Source of the DNA: Henckelia pumila
Lineage: Eukaryota > Streptophyta > Magnoliopsida > Lamiales > Gesneriaceae
DNA: 64,000 nt
Direction: 5' to 3'
Assembly: GCF_033568475.1 (NCBI RefSeq)
Contig: NC_133122.1
Location: forward strand, 179,881,449 to 179,945,448
The notes beneath the pieces were generated by a model. That model had not been told where the DNA came from, searched no databases, and was given only the letters and a program-made list of their open reading frames with translations. Position 1 is the stretch's first letter, and the number at the start of each line of letters is the position of its first letter. Of the stretch, positions 24,099-36,260 are shown piece after piece. The position numbers and the translations under genes were made by a program.

Positions 24099-25113
24099 AT
24101 AGCTAGAGAAATATATTTTTGATCCTGTAAGTTGCACCTCTTCTACTTTTAGTCATGTTAGCTCAAAATTTTCAACATGCATGCATTAACTGCTCCCAAC
24201 ATTTTTCGATTTTGATCCTTTTTTTTGTCAAAATCCTACTAGACTGCCGAAAAATACTTAGTTTTCCTTCGGATTTGTTGACATGAAATTTAAAATTAGG
24301 GACCGTGTTTTTATGGAATCTATGTGGCTCAATCTCAATTCCAAATAGACAAAAAATACTAAAGCAAACCTTAAAAATTCCACATAATACCCACAAAATA
24401 ATAAAATTCAAACAACTTTTTTTGTCTCACAAGTCAAAGCCGTGAAGAACAATAAAAAAAATAATTTTAAACAAAAATTCACAAGAAGGAAGAAAATACA
24501 AAAGAACAAGAAACAAGGAAAAAATAGCAGATACCTTTTCATTATTAGGGTTTGAATCAATTTTTTTTTAAAAAAATTTGGACCGATCCCTTTGACCCAA
24601 ATCTTTTGAAGGAGTACGCCATTTCAATCTGGGCTGCTATGAATACAATTTTTTCTTTAAAGATGCTACGGATCCAAACGATCAAAGCTGAATATTTCTT
24701 GAGTTGGCTTCACAAATAAATAAATTCTTGAGTTGGCTTCACAAATAAATAAAATATATATTTCTTGAGTGGATCTCACACTCACCTCCTTGAGACGAAA
24801 TAATCGAAACTTTTTGATGGGTTTGGTGAGAGAAATAAGTTATATGAATGTTATTATTTTTGTGGGTTTTAGTGATTTAGATTGAGCCACACGGATTCCA
24901 AAAACGCAAGATCTTCAATTTTAAATCCATGTCAACACATCCGGTGGACAGCTAAGCATTTTTCGATGATCTAATACAGTTTTTTAAAAAAGGACCGAAA
25001 TCGAAAAAAGTTTTCAAGCTAGTGCATGGATATTGAAAATTTTGAGATAACATGATTAAAAATAAAAAAAAAAAACGCAACTTAAATGACAAAAAATGTA
25101 TTTCTCTCAGCTA
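24099..25113. mobile_element. non-autonomous element with long inverted repeats, MULE-like
   Basis: The left arm, about 24099-24380, matches the reverse complement of the right arm, about 24860-25113. Paired landmarks are tagctagagaaat with atttctctcagcta, ttgagccac in both orientations, and the ttgacatg / catgtcaa pair. Arms of some 250 bp on a roughly 1-kb element are typical of Mutator-like elements. Flanks aaatatgta and aaatatagg could be a worn 9-bp duplication. A tandem 30-bp repeat (ttcttgagttggcttcacaa) lies between the arms at about 24690-24750. No transposase is visible; the minus-strand frame at 24172-24411 is only an arm read as protein. Confidence 0.65.
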
Positions 25114-25695
25114 AATATAGGATTGAAGATTTTTAAAAAAATATTAGAGGTTATTTAATATAGAGACCTCAAATTTATTTAAACAGTAAGATAGTTTATA
25201 TTAGTTTATAAATTTTTTTATATCGTAAATGTCAAAAGCTAGAACTATATTTATATGTGTGTTTTGCATTCACCTCTCCATACTCCATACTTGGTGTTTG
25301 ACTTAACTATCTTATTAGGTTAAAAAAGAATAACATATACAAGAGAGTTAAGTAATATATACAGTATCGTAGGATGATGGATTTGAAATCCATGAATTTC
25401 GATTATATACTAGTTGCTTTTGCACGCAATGCGCATGTGTGATTAAAATATAAATATTATTTATGTATACATATATTATATTTTTGTTTCAAATCAATTT
25501 AAATTTTAAAATAAAATGAAGACACAAAAATGGATAAAATTATAGACAAATGAAGTTTAAAATAGAGATAGAGATTTAGTTAATTTTTATTTTTTTGCTT
25601 TTTGAAGGATATTTAAGATATTTCATCTTTGGGTTTACCAAATTAATTTTAATTCGGTTACTAAATGCTGCTCTTCTTTAATAAGAAAGTAAGAT
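25114..25695. other. AT-rich intergenic stretch, no gene seen
   Basis: Nothing recognisable beyond short random frames. Confidence 0.4.
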
Positions 25696-26468
25696 TAGGG
25701 GTGAGAAAAAATATCGAATTTTCTGTATACCGAGTGATGTAGCAAAAAATTGATATTACCTGTATCACAAAGCAAAGTGCGTGGCACCGGGGGTTGTCCG
25801 ACGAAGACAATTCGACGCTCAAGTCAGTATTTGCTCAATAAAAGTTATAGAGAACTAGAACATGTGACTATAGAGAGCGTACCTTAGAGGACTTGAGCTA
25901 TTTATAGATAGTCGGAGAGTTTCATGAGCTTGAGCCTCTTATGGGCTTTTAGAAATTTACGGGCTTTGATAAAGTGTCCAAATAAATAACTAAATAATAT
26001 GAGACCCAAATGAATTGAGTCACTGATCTTGGGCCCCGGAAGAAAGTCAAATTGGGTAATAATCCATTACCGAGGTTACCGTACCGAAAAAATACCGACT
26101 TTTCGATATACTGAAGATTTTGGTATGGTACGGTAACGATACCAAACTTTTCGATACGGTAACGATATGAAATTTAAAAATTTCGGTATATACCGATATA
26201 TTATATAAAAATCTATAATATTTTTAAACAACAAATTTGTAAATTTTAAAAAATATAAGGTTTTTTTTGGGTATAAGACGATATATACCGATACCATACT
26301 GAAATCTCTGTATACCGTAAAATTTTGATATAATCGGTATGCTAGTTATAAATACCAAAATTTTCGATACGGTATAAATATAAAATTTTCTTATACCGTA
26401 ATTTTCGATATGATATAAGTTATGCATTTTTTCGATACGGTACGGTACGATACGATATGCCACCCCTA
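25696..26468. mobile_element. hAT-like MITE (TAGGGGTGAGA...CCACCCCTA) carrying a nested insertion
   Basis: Ends TAGGGGTG and CACCCCTA are inverted. The 8-bp flanks agtaagat (25688-25695) and aataagat (26469-26476) agree at 7 of 8 positions. The body consists of variations on ATACCGA / TCGGTAT, the same composition as the element at 32597-33081. The outer element is interrupted at 25735-26068. Confidence 0.7.
25735..26068 (-). mobile_element. probable solo LTR inserted in the MITE
   Basis: The insert breaks the ATACCGA-rich MITE and is flanked by the direct repeat accgag (25729-25734 and 26069-26074). It is 334 bp and compositionally unlike its host. A minus-strand TATA-like ctataaatag lies near 25900. 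Size, short target duplication and promoter-like core fit a solo LTR; the family is not recognised. Confidence 0.5.
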
Positions 26469-27468
26469 AATAAGATTTATAATAAAACAATAGATCAAAT
26501 ATTAAATATGCACATTACTCATTTACTAGTAATATAAAGTAAAATAAATATCAGATGACACCAATCACCATGCATGTTTGAGTGAAATTGAAATATATCA
26601 TAATTAACGTAGATAAGATATGAATTTAAAGTTTATGACATTACTTTTCTGAATAACAGAAATATATTTGAACTCTATTAATCTTAATACAATCTAAATA
26701 CATGGGAAGTGAATAAAAACAAATTAAAAAAGTATTACTTTCAACAAAATTTAGAGTTGGTCAACCCCGGGAAATTAATAACATTTATGGGAAAATCAGG
26801 GCCACATCAGATTATGAAATGCTAGATGTGTAAGGTCATAAACTTCAATAATTAACTTTTGATTTCACAGTCGTCACCATGTTTAGGTAAAACGTCGATT
26901 TATTTTTGGCAATAATTGATGGTGGGATTGTGTATTATTTACATATTTTAAAAAATTTTCTTTGCATTAGTTATGCATGAAAAATATATTTTCAACCGAA
27001 GCGTGAATTGAAAACTTGAAAAAGACATTAATTTTTCTTTATTGAATTTTAAAATTCGCAAAAAATCTAAGTCAACTTTGAGATTGATCCACTATCATTT
27101 CTTTCTTTCTTTTTTTTTTTGGTCTTTTTGTTTTTTGTTTTTGCAATTTCAGCCAATCAATATCAATATCCAGGTAAGGAATCTTGTACAGCTGAAGAAA
27201 CAAAAGTTTTAAAATTAAAAAAACTTAGTCCAATGCCTATGACTTATTTAAATTAGATATGTTTTAAATAGTTTATTTTTTTTTAAAATTTAATTAGATT
27301 CAAAGGTCTGGTGTTGGCTCAAGAGGATTCATCCTTTGAACATCATTATCAAATCGATGCTTTGAACCATTCGGTCACTGATATTTCCAGTTTGGGAGTG
27401 GTCGATTGTAAAATCATATATTCAGTCATGTTTTTATTTTATTTTTTGTAAACTTTTAATAAACAATC
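26469..27468. other. AT-rich intergenic stretch, no gene seen
   Basis: Only short random frames and homopolymer tracts. Confidence 0.4.
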
Positions 27469-27476
27469 AATGAAAT

Positions 27477-27859
27477 TAGTGGTGTTCACGGTTTGATTAA
27501 CCGTTCGAACCGAGTCGAAATCGAAAATTCGATTTAACCGAAAACTAAACCGAATTTTCAGTTCGGTTTTTAGTTTTTTGGATTTACGTTTTTTGTTTTC
27601 GGTTCGGTTCGGTTTTTTCTGCTCGGTTCACTGAACCGAACCGAAAATCGGTTTTTTGATTTTTAAAATTTTTAATTGATTTTTAATATTTTAATTGATT
27701 TTTATTTGTTTTTATTAATAAATAAATATATATTAATTAAATAAAATAAAATAAATAGAATTTCGTTAAACCCAAAAATCGAACCGAACCGAACCGTGAA
27801 ATTTGGTTCGGTTTTCGGTCCGAATTTTCGATGAAATTCGGTTCGAATGAACACCCTTA
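27477..27859. mobile_element. hAT-like MITE, GGTGTTCACGGTTTG family
   Basis: It starts tagtGGTGTTCACGG and ends GAATGAACACCCTTA, an inverted repeat. Flanks aatgaaat (27469-27476) and aatgaaag (27860-27867) match at 7 of 8 positions. The interior is dominated by GAACCGAA and TTCGGTT words. Length 383 bp, no coding capacity. Confidence 0.75.
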
Positions 27860-28060
27860 AATGAAAGAAACTGCTCACACGTATTTGACTCTAGCAGTTG
27901 GTTCTATGATTGATCTTGAAGGCTGAGTTACTCCTTCCATTTTCTTTCATTTAAGGTGTAATTTGTATGCGATTTAGTTTAATGAATTTATATCGACGTT
28001 TTCAAACAACCTCTAAATATCTGATTCCTTGTAATATATAGTCTAGATACAGGTGTATGC

Positions 28061-28110
<50 letters not shown>
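28061..28110. repeat. (AAT)n microsatellite
   Basis: About 50 bp of ATA/AAT repeats, with a shorter run at 28120-28150. The phrase aataatctgcaagt occurs after both runs. Confidence 0.95.
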
Positions 28111-28622
28111 CTGCAAGTTAATAATAATAAAATAAGTTATAATAATAATCTGCAAGTGCTGGTTGAGAATCCAATTCAAGATTCCCCAACAAGGTCAACA
28201 CACCTACGCTTTTAGTGTTGCATAGAAATAGAGGGATCAATTACTCACCGCTCAATTAGAAAGAGATAATAGCCAAAATTTTTTTTATAAGTTTAGTCTA
28301 TTTTGTATTTTCGTAATGAAAATATTTATTGTTTTGTTTTGATCAGGTGACTTAGATCATGTTTAGATTTTTTGTCATCTGGACACGTTACATTTATCGA
28401 TTTCATATCGGTATTTTTGTGATATCAAGTCCGTCCGGTGAAAAACAAAATTTATAGCTCCAAAAAATATATATTCAGTTTAGAAAATGCTTAATTTCAC
28501 AAGTACAACCAACACGCACGTCACGCTCCTTGAATATTCTCATTTGTCAAAAACTCAAATTTCAAGAAATTTTTTAATTTAAAAAATATTAATTTATGTC
28601 AACAACTGCTGTTTGTTCCCAC

Positions 28623-28630
28623 TATAAAAT
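28623..28630 (+). promoter_or_regulatory. TATA box of GS1-A
   Basis: TATAAAAT lies 88 bp upstream of the start codon, in a block that is alignable with the GS1-B upstream region (gcttgtccctcttgaaact versus gctggtgcctcttgaaatt). Position and sequence fit a plant TATA box with a leader of about 60 nt. Confidence 0.55.
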
Positions 28631-28717
28631 GGCTTGTCCCTCTTGAAACTGAAACATTCCAATCCAAATAATTTATTAATTGTTTGTTTGAAGAGAAGCT
28701 GCACATATTCTTGAAGC

Positions 28718-31537
28718 ATGTCTTTGCTTTCGGATCTCATCAACTTCAACCTCTCAGAATGCACTGATAAGATCATTGCAGAATATATATGGTCAGTGTT
28801 TTCTTTGTACAAGATCATTAATGCATAATATATATATATAGTCTGTGTTTTCTTTATGTCTTTTTTCACTAGTGTGTTGCTTTCATCGGTTTTTTAACGG
28901 TGATCTCTCCCGTTATGTCATTCCTTAACTACATGGATGGCGAAGTTCTCTTTGCATTTTCTGCCTCATTCGTTTGGATCACCGTGTTTTCGTTGACTTT
29001 GTTTGTCTACTAATATGTTTCTTCATACTTTTCAAGAAGAAACGAGTGTTGTGCTACAATTGTTTATACCATTTTTGTATTGTTTTGATCCCTGGTGGAA
29101 AGATTTTCTATCAACAGAGATGGTCAAATCTTATTGAGCGGATTTCTAGCTACATGGTATATTATTTGTGTTAATGTAATATATAGCTACTTGCTTAAAG
29201 ATTTTCTTTTGTTTATTTTTCACGTTCCTTGTTTAGTTTCACTTTGGTGGAGTGGAGTTGATTTGTAAGTTTTGAACAGGTAATGATTTTGTTGGTTTAG
29301 GGGGTTAAAATTTGCATATGGTTCACTTTTTATTTTTTGATCGAGGGCTCCTCTTGTAATTTTTTTCCCTGGTTATTCTATTATATTACTCATGCCTACC
29401 GGGAAACTGTTCTTCTTGGACAGACAATTTACTGTTTAATTTGCTTAAAAACTCTAAAAGAGTCTCGAGCATTTCTGTTTTTGTGGTGTATTTTCGGTCT
29501 TCATGGTGCTCTATTCGGAAAAAAGTAGTGTTTTTAAGTTATTGGAGTCGAGTAATATACTGAAAGAAATGATGCAAAAAGAGTGTATTCAGATGAGGAT
29601 CATATCTAGTTTTTAGCCTATCTATTCTGTTCAAAACCTTCTTATTCCGACGCAGGATTGGTGGCTCTGGAATAGACATCAGGAGTAAAGCAAGGGTACG
29701 TAAACCAACCCTTTTTCACATAGTTTATCCGACTTTATAAGGTTATTGAGCCAAGTTGTTTGGTTTTGACAGACTGTTCCTGGACCCGTCACCGATCCTT
29801 CAAAGCTTCCCAAGTGGAATTACGATGGGTCGAGCACAGGCCAAGCTCCAGGAAAAGACAGTGAAGTCATCATTTAGTATGGTTATTTCAAATTTTGTCA
29901 TAATATGTTTCCAAGTAAAGGTTCAACAATTAATGCATTTTTTGATGCAATGAAACAGTCCTCAAGCGATATTCAAGGACCCATTCAGGAGGGGAAATAA
30001 CATCTTAGTGAGTTACTTCTTGTACCATGAAGTTTTTTTGCGGACCATAAGCTTCTGAAATCCGAGTAGATTAAGTGATAATTCTGTGTCCCAACTACAG
30101 GTGATGTGTGATTGTTACACTCCTTCTGGTGAACCGATTCCAACGAACAAGAGATACAACGCAGCCAAGATTTTCAGCCATCCTGACGTCAAAGCGGAAG
30201 TACCATGGTACCATTTTTCCATTCTGATGCAGAATTTTCCTACTCATTTCTCTGTTTTATTTATTTATTTTGTTTTGTTTTCGAATTCCTCGTTTTAGGT
30301 ATGGTATCGAGCAAGAATACACGCTTTTGCAAAAAACTGTTAAGTGGCCTCTTGGATGGCCTGCTGGTGGTTATCCTGGACCTCAGGTGATTATCAATTA
30401 GCAGCTAGCAGCCTCAATCAATCATGTGTCTCTCTCCCATTTCCAGTTCTACATCTGCTATATTTCAATCTTTTTCTTGCAATTTAGGGGCCATATTACT
30501 GCGGTGTTGGAGCCGACAAAGCTTTTGGACGTGATATAGTCGATGCACACTACAAGGCGTGCCTTTATGCTGGAATCAACATCAGTGGCATCAACGGTGA
30601 AGTGATGCCCGGCCAAGTAAAATGCCCAACACACCTCTTCTTCTATACATACTATTTTAAGTTAGTGTTGATGTTTGTATATATATGTTCTGTATCTGCT
30701 TTTTTTCAGTGGGAATTCCAAGTTGGACCCTCTGTCGGCATTGCTGCATCTGATGAGGTGTGGATTGCTCGTTACATTCTCGAGGTAATACATTTTCCTG
30801 TTAAATGAAAGTTATCCATTAGATGGCCTCGACGATCATGTTGAAAAGTCTGTTCTCTTGTTGACAGAGGATCACTGAGATTGCTGAGGTTGTGCTATCT
30901 TTTGATCCCAAACCTATTCAGGTAAAAACCTTTCCACCACCGAATTTTTGTTGGATGTATAATGTAATCGGAGCATGAAACAGCATTTCTTGTATTCGTT
31001 CACATAGGGCGACTGGAATGGAGCTGGAGCTCACACTAATTACAGGTAATGTTTACAGTCACGATCATGTTGTGATCATCATCTTGTGAAATTAATTCGT
31101 GCTAAATCTCTTTCGATGAATGATGGTTTAGCACCGAGTCCATGAGGAAGGAAGGAGGATATGAAGTCATAAAGAAGGCTATTGAGAAGCTAGGACTGAG
31201 GCACAAGGAGCACATTGCTGCCTATGGGGAAGGCAACGAGCGTCGTCTCACAGGAAGACATGAAACTGCAGACATCAACACCTTCAAATGGGTAAAATAA
31301 CACATTCTAGCTAGTATCATGTTTTACATGTACAATGAATGAATCAGACAGATTAAAGTTGGCTGGCATTGTTTCGGACTGCAGGGAGTTGCAAACCGCG
31401 GTGCTTCCATCCGTGTGGGACGAGACACTGAGAAAGAAGGCAAGGGATACTTCGAGGACAGGAGGCCAGCCTCGAATATGGACCCGTATGTTGTTACATC
31501 CATGATTGCGGAGACAACCATACTCGGGAAGCCCTGA
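28718..31537 (+). CDS. GLN1: cytosolic glutamine synthetase GS1, copy A
   Basis: This enzyme joins ammonium to glutamate using ATP in the cytosol. Twelve exons: 28718-28791, 29656-29695, 29773-29876, 29959-30007, 30101-30207, 30299-30386, 30488-30616, 30710-30784, 30868-30921, 31008-31045, 31132-31291, 31385-31537. They give 1071 nt and 356 aa, the standard plant GS1 length, with no plastid transit peptide. The beta-grasp domain (about 19-100) is followed by the catalytic barrel. Metal and substrate residues are present: E129 and E131 (GIEQEY), E192 (NGEVMPGQ), E199 (WEFQVG), H249 (GAGAHTN), R291, E297, R311, R316. Unusual changes at usually constant positions are K66 (PGKDSEV, normally Glu), V123 (AEVPW, normally Glu), T138 and K140 (QKTVKWP). 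None is catalytic. It is the upstream member of a tandem pair with GS1-B. Confidence 0.96.
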
Positions 31538-32596
31538 ACATTTTGAATGAACAGCATTATCATGAGTTGGGAGTGCTATTTTATTTCACATTTACAAAGA
31601 AACGTGTTTTTTTAGAGAAATGAACATCAATCCTTCTATATATTTTCTATGTAGTTATATGTGTTAGAGATATTACTACTTGTTTGAATCAAGTGTTCAT
31701 TTTGTATTTCTGGGTTCAAGGTTGAGTTAGCTCTCCTCGCTTGTTGATCCAGTTTGTGAAATAACTGGACGCCTTTGTTATTAATAACGTGTAAGGATTG
31801 ATTTTCCTTTTTTAATAAAGATTTTCAGCTTTGTTATGAAAAAGAAAGAGAGAAAGTTGCCTCAATGTTTATTTTTTAGATTTGATTATGTGAAATAACC
31901 GTGAAATAAATAAAATATACAAATACCCTTGACATACTCAAATGAAATAATCATAGTTCAAATCATAAAAGGTTTTGTACATGCCGCCCATAGGGTACTA
32001 TCCTATGGGCGACATGTCCCCCCGATCGACCATTCCATCATAAAGACACTCCAACTATCCTACAATTATATCACTCTATCAATGTCTCAGAAATATATAA
32101 ATTGTAAATACATGAATAAATACATAATTTAGATGGGAAATGATCCTGTCTACATTCGAATCAACTCCATCAGACGTCCTCGGATTATTCCTAGTTGATC
32201 AAATGTGATAGGCCGAGAATGCCACCGTTCTAGTATTCAAAATCTTAGGTCGTCTACCGTCTACACTCACACTTAAATAAGCATAGATTTACGTAACATT
32301 TTGTATTTGTATATTTAATAGATGATTGTCTCGTTTATCGATGAATTTCGATTATTTGATTGATTTAAATAGTTTTTACAACTTTTAAAAATAAATAATT
32401 ATGAATTTTTTTTTAATAAATTTAAGAGTTACTTATTTTTAAAAATTGCAAAAACTACCTTAGATTTACAAAATTCTAATCAATTTTAAATTCACTATAT
32501 ATATTAATAATGATTTAGATGAATTTTAAATACAAGTGTCATTTGAAATTTGTTGTCAATTTATCGAAATTTGCCATCCAAATGCGAACTTATATC
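31538..32596. other. GS1-A 3' region and spacer
   Basis: The first 150 bases align with the GS1-B 3' region (gggagtgctattttat, ttacaaagaaacgtgtt, gaacatcaatccttctat) and are probably the 3'UTR. Beyond that I see no gene. A strong hairpin stands at 31979-32017. Confidence 0.5.
31979..32017. other. strong inverted repeat (hairpin)
   Basis: Arms acatgccgcccataggg and tcctatgggcgacatgt pair at about 15 of 17 positions around a short loop. It is GC-rich in AT-rich surroundings, without a T tract or other clue to function. Confidence 0.6.
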
Positions 32597-33081
32597 TAAG
32601 GTTGGAAAAAAAATACCGAAATGCCATCATACCGCATATATCGTTTCGAAAAAAACCGTATATACCAAAAATTTCATATCGAACTGAAATTTTCGGTATA
32701 CGATATGAAATTTTCGGTATAGGTATCGGTATATGATTTACAAAATTTCGGTATTTCGGTATATCAAAAAAATATTTAAAAAATCGGTATACACGGTATC
32801 GGTATGCACGATATCGGTATACCGAATTTTTAAATATTTTTTAAAACTATTTTTTAAAATAAATGTCGGTATACACGGTATCATACCGATACCGTACCGA
32901 ATTTCGATATACCGAAATTTTTCGATAAGAACAGTATGAATTTATGTCATACCATAATTTCGGTATACCGACATTTTGGTATACCGAAATTTTCGGTACG
33001 ACATCGGTATCGAAAATTTTCGACATGATATGCGATATTCGTTGAATATCGCAATATACCGTACCAAACCACCCCTCCTTA
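32597..33081. mobile_element. hAT-like MITE, ATACCGA family
   Basis: It shares the ATACCGA / TCGGTAT composition with 25696-26468. Its ends are TAAGGTTGG and a right end whose complement reads TAAGGAGGGGTGG. No clear target duplication, so the ends are approximate. Confidence 0.5.
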
Positions 33082-33305
33082 ATCCTTATACCTCCGAAAA
33101 ATTGAAAGAATAATTTTTTAGTTTTCATACCAAGATTTAAGTTGAATAATTTTTTTTTTTAAAAAAAATATGCAATTACTGTTCCTAGAACAATAAGAAA
33201 TCGTACTAAAAAAAAAGGGAAATCGAAAATAGAACCGTACATTTCCTGATGTTAGAAAGTTTGATAATTCTGCTGTCAAAAAAAAAATTTGTTTGATAAT
33301 TCAGC

Positions 33306-33740
33306 TACCTCCTGGGCTCCTCCTCCTGTCCGCCGCCGCCTGGTACAAGCCTCCGACGCATCACCACCACTGTCCGGTGCAGAGATCGGATCCCTTTGTC
33401 ACCACCTTTTAATCCAAAATTCCCATTCAAAATCACTCCAAACCCACGTTCTTCCTTGTGTAAAACCCCCCCACTCGCTACTGTCCATTTTCTTTTCTTC
33501 ACATGACTTTCTTCTCACAGCAACTCCACTTTCCGCCACTCGATCCACTTTCTTTGCACCCACCAATTGATATCCGAAGCAAAACGTTTACTCCCCAACA
33601 CTCCTTTTCAAGAAAAAGGAGAAATTGGGATTCCGCGGCTTTTCCAGTGATAATTGAAACATAAAGGTACCCAAAGATCTTATCTTTATGCATTCACTGG
33701 ATTAATGACTGCTTATTTAGAACTGGGCTTTCGTCTCCAG
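33306..33740 (+). pseudogene. truncated PPR pseudogene, duplicate of the 48684 gene
   Basis: The stretch aligns in order with the 5' part of the intact PPR gene: the CT/CCG-rich tract and gccgccgcctggtaca, gcatcaccaccactgtccgg, cccattcaaaatcactccaa, ttcttctcacagcaactcca, tttgcacccaccaatt, ggtacccaaagatct, then ttcactggattaatgactgc. It lacks the start-codon region and has several internal deletions and frame changes. It stops where the intact gene would read on into the repeats (about position 190 of 606). A PIF/Harbinger element begins about 120 bp downstream. It has no coding capacity now. Confidence 0.85.
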
Positions 33741-34405
33741 TGCTTCTTATTTTTATTATTATTTATTTAATGTTATTTTATGGTTTACTCAAATGTTTTA
33801 TATATGTATTACAACTTACAACCTTGCCAAATGTTTTAATAATCACTATTTATAAACCGAGAGCATCTCCAACCATCTTTCATTTTGGAGGATTGGAGGA
33901 TGGATTGGCCTTCAACCATCCTCTATTTGTGAGGATGACATATTTACGAAAATGTCATCCTTTAAAATTATTTTTTAGACTTTAAAAATGATGAATTTAT
34001 TTTTTAGTCCCTATTTTAAATTATTTTCAGTTTTTATATTAAATATTACTTGGTAAATTGGTCTAATTTTTATTATTTTGAGTGTTCTCTCATTTTATTT
34101 TTAAAATTAATTTCAGTGTTTAATTTTTTTAGTTTAATTAAATTTTATTTGTTTTTTTTTTATAATTTTTCAATAAATTAATTGTAATTTTATTATTTTT
34201 AAATAACATTAAATGAAAATTATGAACAAAGTAATTAGAAACACACAAAACAATTTAGCACAAACATTTTATTCAAAACACGATTTACTACAAACATTTT
34301 GTCGACTTAATATAACTTGGAAACCATGCGATTATTTTGACACGAGAATAAATCACCAACAAAAAAAAACACAAATAACAATAAAAATAAACACACTCGT
34401 CGCAA

Positions 34406-35433
34406 TCAAAAAAATAAACTAGTAGTCCGATAGATTGAGTTCGGGTGGTGAAGTTCCTCCAAAAAATTGTCCGAAAGGTGCAAAATTCCCAGCGGAACTA
34501 TCCCCCATCCTAGTATTTTCTTATAAATGTTTTGTTGCTGTTTGATCAAGTATGAACGCACTGACTCATCAACATACATGTGGTTCAACAATAGTATTTT
34601 ATTATCTTCCTTCTCGGCCATTATATCATTTTTTTGTCTCTCAATATCAATGAGCTCTTTTCGATGGATATCAGCATTCTCCATCACAGCCACCATTTTT
34701 TCACTACATTTGGCCATTATGGAAAGGTCATTCGAGTGTTCTTCATTAGCTTTTCTTTTTCCTTTGGCCTTTTTTATGTCAATTGAACGCTTAAAACCCC
34801 CTGATGGGCTATCTTCATCCAGGTTTATAGCAAATCCGGATAAAACTGGAGAATCGGGTGTTGGTCATTCTGTGTTGGGAGAATAGTTTGATTGGGATGA
34901 ATCGATGTTCCCATGGTTTGGTACAAAATTAGGTAAAACAGCGTTGGATGGTCTAAACTTCTCTTGATCTTTAAATAACTGCCAAACATGATCCAACCTC
35001 CAAGTCAACCCAGATGATTGCTTAAATAATTCTTTTGCTCGATCCAACTACAACCACATATAATTTGTATCTTAGTTGCATACTATAAAAATAAAATTCA
35101 TTTGAAATATATATTCTAACAAAATTTACTACTCACAATGTCTTTCTCAGAAGCACCACTTGGACGGCTAAGTTCCACCTGGCTAACACATGAACTAAAG
35201 TTTTGAACAATCTTGTTTATGTTGAACCAGCGGCATTGGAGGGCTTTAATAGTACGAGGCTCTGCTGAGCTATCAGTGACTTGTTCGTTGTAGGTTGCTG
35301 CAACTCGCGACCACAACTTATCACGTGATTGGTTTATACCAATTATTGGATTTTGGGAGACATCAAGATACGCCATGATAAGGAGTTTGTCCTCCTCGAT
35401 TGAGAAAGCAACACCGCGTTTAGATGAAGCCAT
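34406..35433 (-). pseudogene. Harbinger ORF1 (Myb/SANT-like), copy 1
   Basis: Exon 1 is 35433-35137 (MASSKRGVAFSIEEDKLL... W-x-R-V) with a GTGAGT donor; exon 2 opens at 35047 (DRAKELFKQSSGLTW) after a TAG acceptor. The N-terminal SANT/Myb-like domain would bind the element's ends and recruit the transposase; the C-terminal half is a charged NAM-associated-type coiled region (KELIDIERQKNDIMAEKE). An in-frame TGA follows NYSPNTE at about 34865, and the last residues are out of frame relative to copy 2. Probably non-functional unless the TGA is read past. Confidence 0.8.
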
Positions 35434-35689
35434 TTGATAGTAAATAATTAGTTTATGTATCTGATATATGTGAATGCTAAGAATGTCACTTCTATTTATA
35501 GCTCAACAATTTTGGATAACAAATATGGTCCAACGGTTAATATTAAAGGATATATGATCTGACGCTTCTAATCAACTTACTTGGATGTATGTTTCTTGAG
35601 ATACGCAAATTAAATCTGAAAGGTGTATATTTAGATAACTAATTTTTAAAAAAACATGCAAAGATATGTTATGTGTACAGATGAGTAGT

Positions 35690-36260
35690 CAAATCAGTCA
35701 TCAAGACCTGCGAGTAGTGGCCAACTAGACATCACATCTTTTATGTCTTTCATTGCACGATTGTAGACAACACGTGATAAAGCTGTGCAATAGTTGAGTA
35801 TTGAGTTGTCTCTGATCGCGGCTAGACAACCCATGCCAGCTTCTACTAGAAGACATGACTACTTGCAAATAAAGTATTAAAATATGTAAATATATATATA
35901 CATGACCTTTATATGTATGTATTGTACATGACCAGTCGCATCATTTGTCACTACCCGTGAGTAGTGGACAACTAGACACACCCATGCCAGCTGCTAGTAG
36001 AAAACACGAGTACTTGCAAATAGACAAATAATGGAGTATTTTATTGTAAATAAAATGACACAAGTGGATAATCCATTATTGGATTCCATTTCAATGACAC
36101 AACCCGTGATATTTATGTACAATCAAGTATTAAAATATGTATATATATATTCTCAAAAAAAAAAAATGTAAATATATGTTATATACATAAATGACTAGTC
36201 ACATCACTTGCCACTACCCGTGAGTAGTGGCCAACTAGACACACAATTTTTGTGTTTTTT
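35690..36260. repeat. palindromic repeat array between the divergent Harbinger genes, copy 1
   Basis: The hairpin-forming cactacccgtgagtagtg occurs at 35949-35966 and 36222-36239, and a partial copy (cgagtagtggccaactagac) lies near 35711. Each is followed by caactagaca. The segments catgccagct..ctagtagaa and tacttgcaaata repeat with them, giving a unit of roughly 230-270 bp. It sits in the shared promoter interval of ORF1 and the transposase. Confidence 0.75.

Noticed and set aside
24172-24411. 79-codon minus-strand frame
   Set aside because: It is one arm of the long inverted-repeat element read as protein.
28594-28869. 91-codon minus-strand frame overlapping GS1-A exon 1, with a relative at 42753-43112
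   Set aside because: It is antisense shadow of the GS1 first exon and promoter; both copies have it only because the DNA is duplicated.
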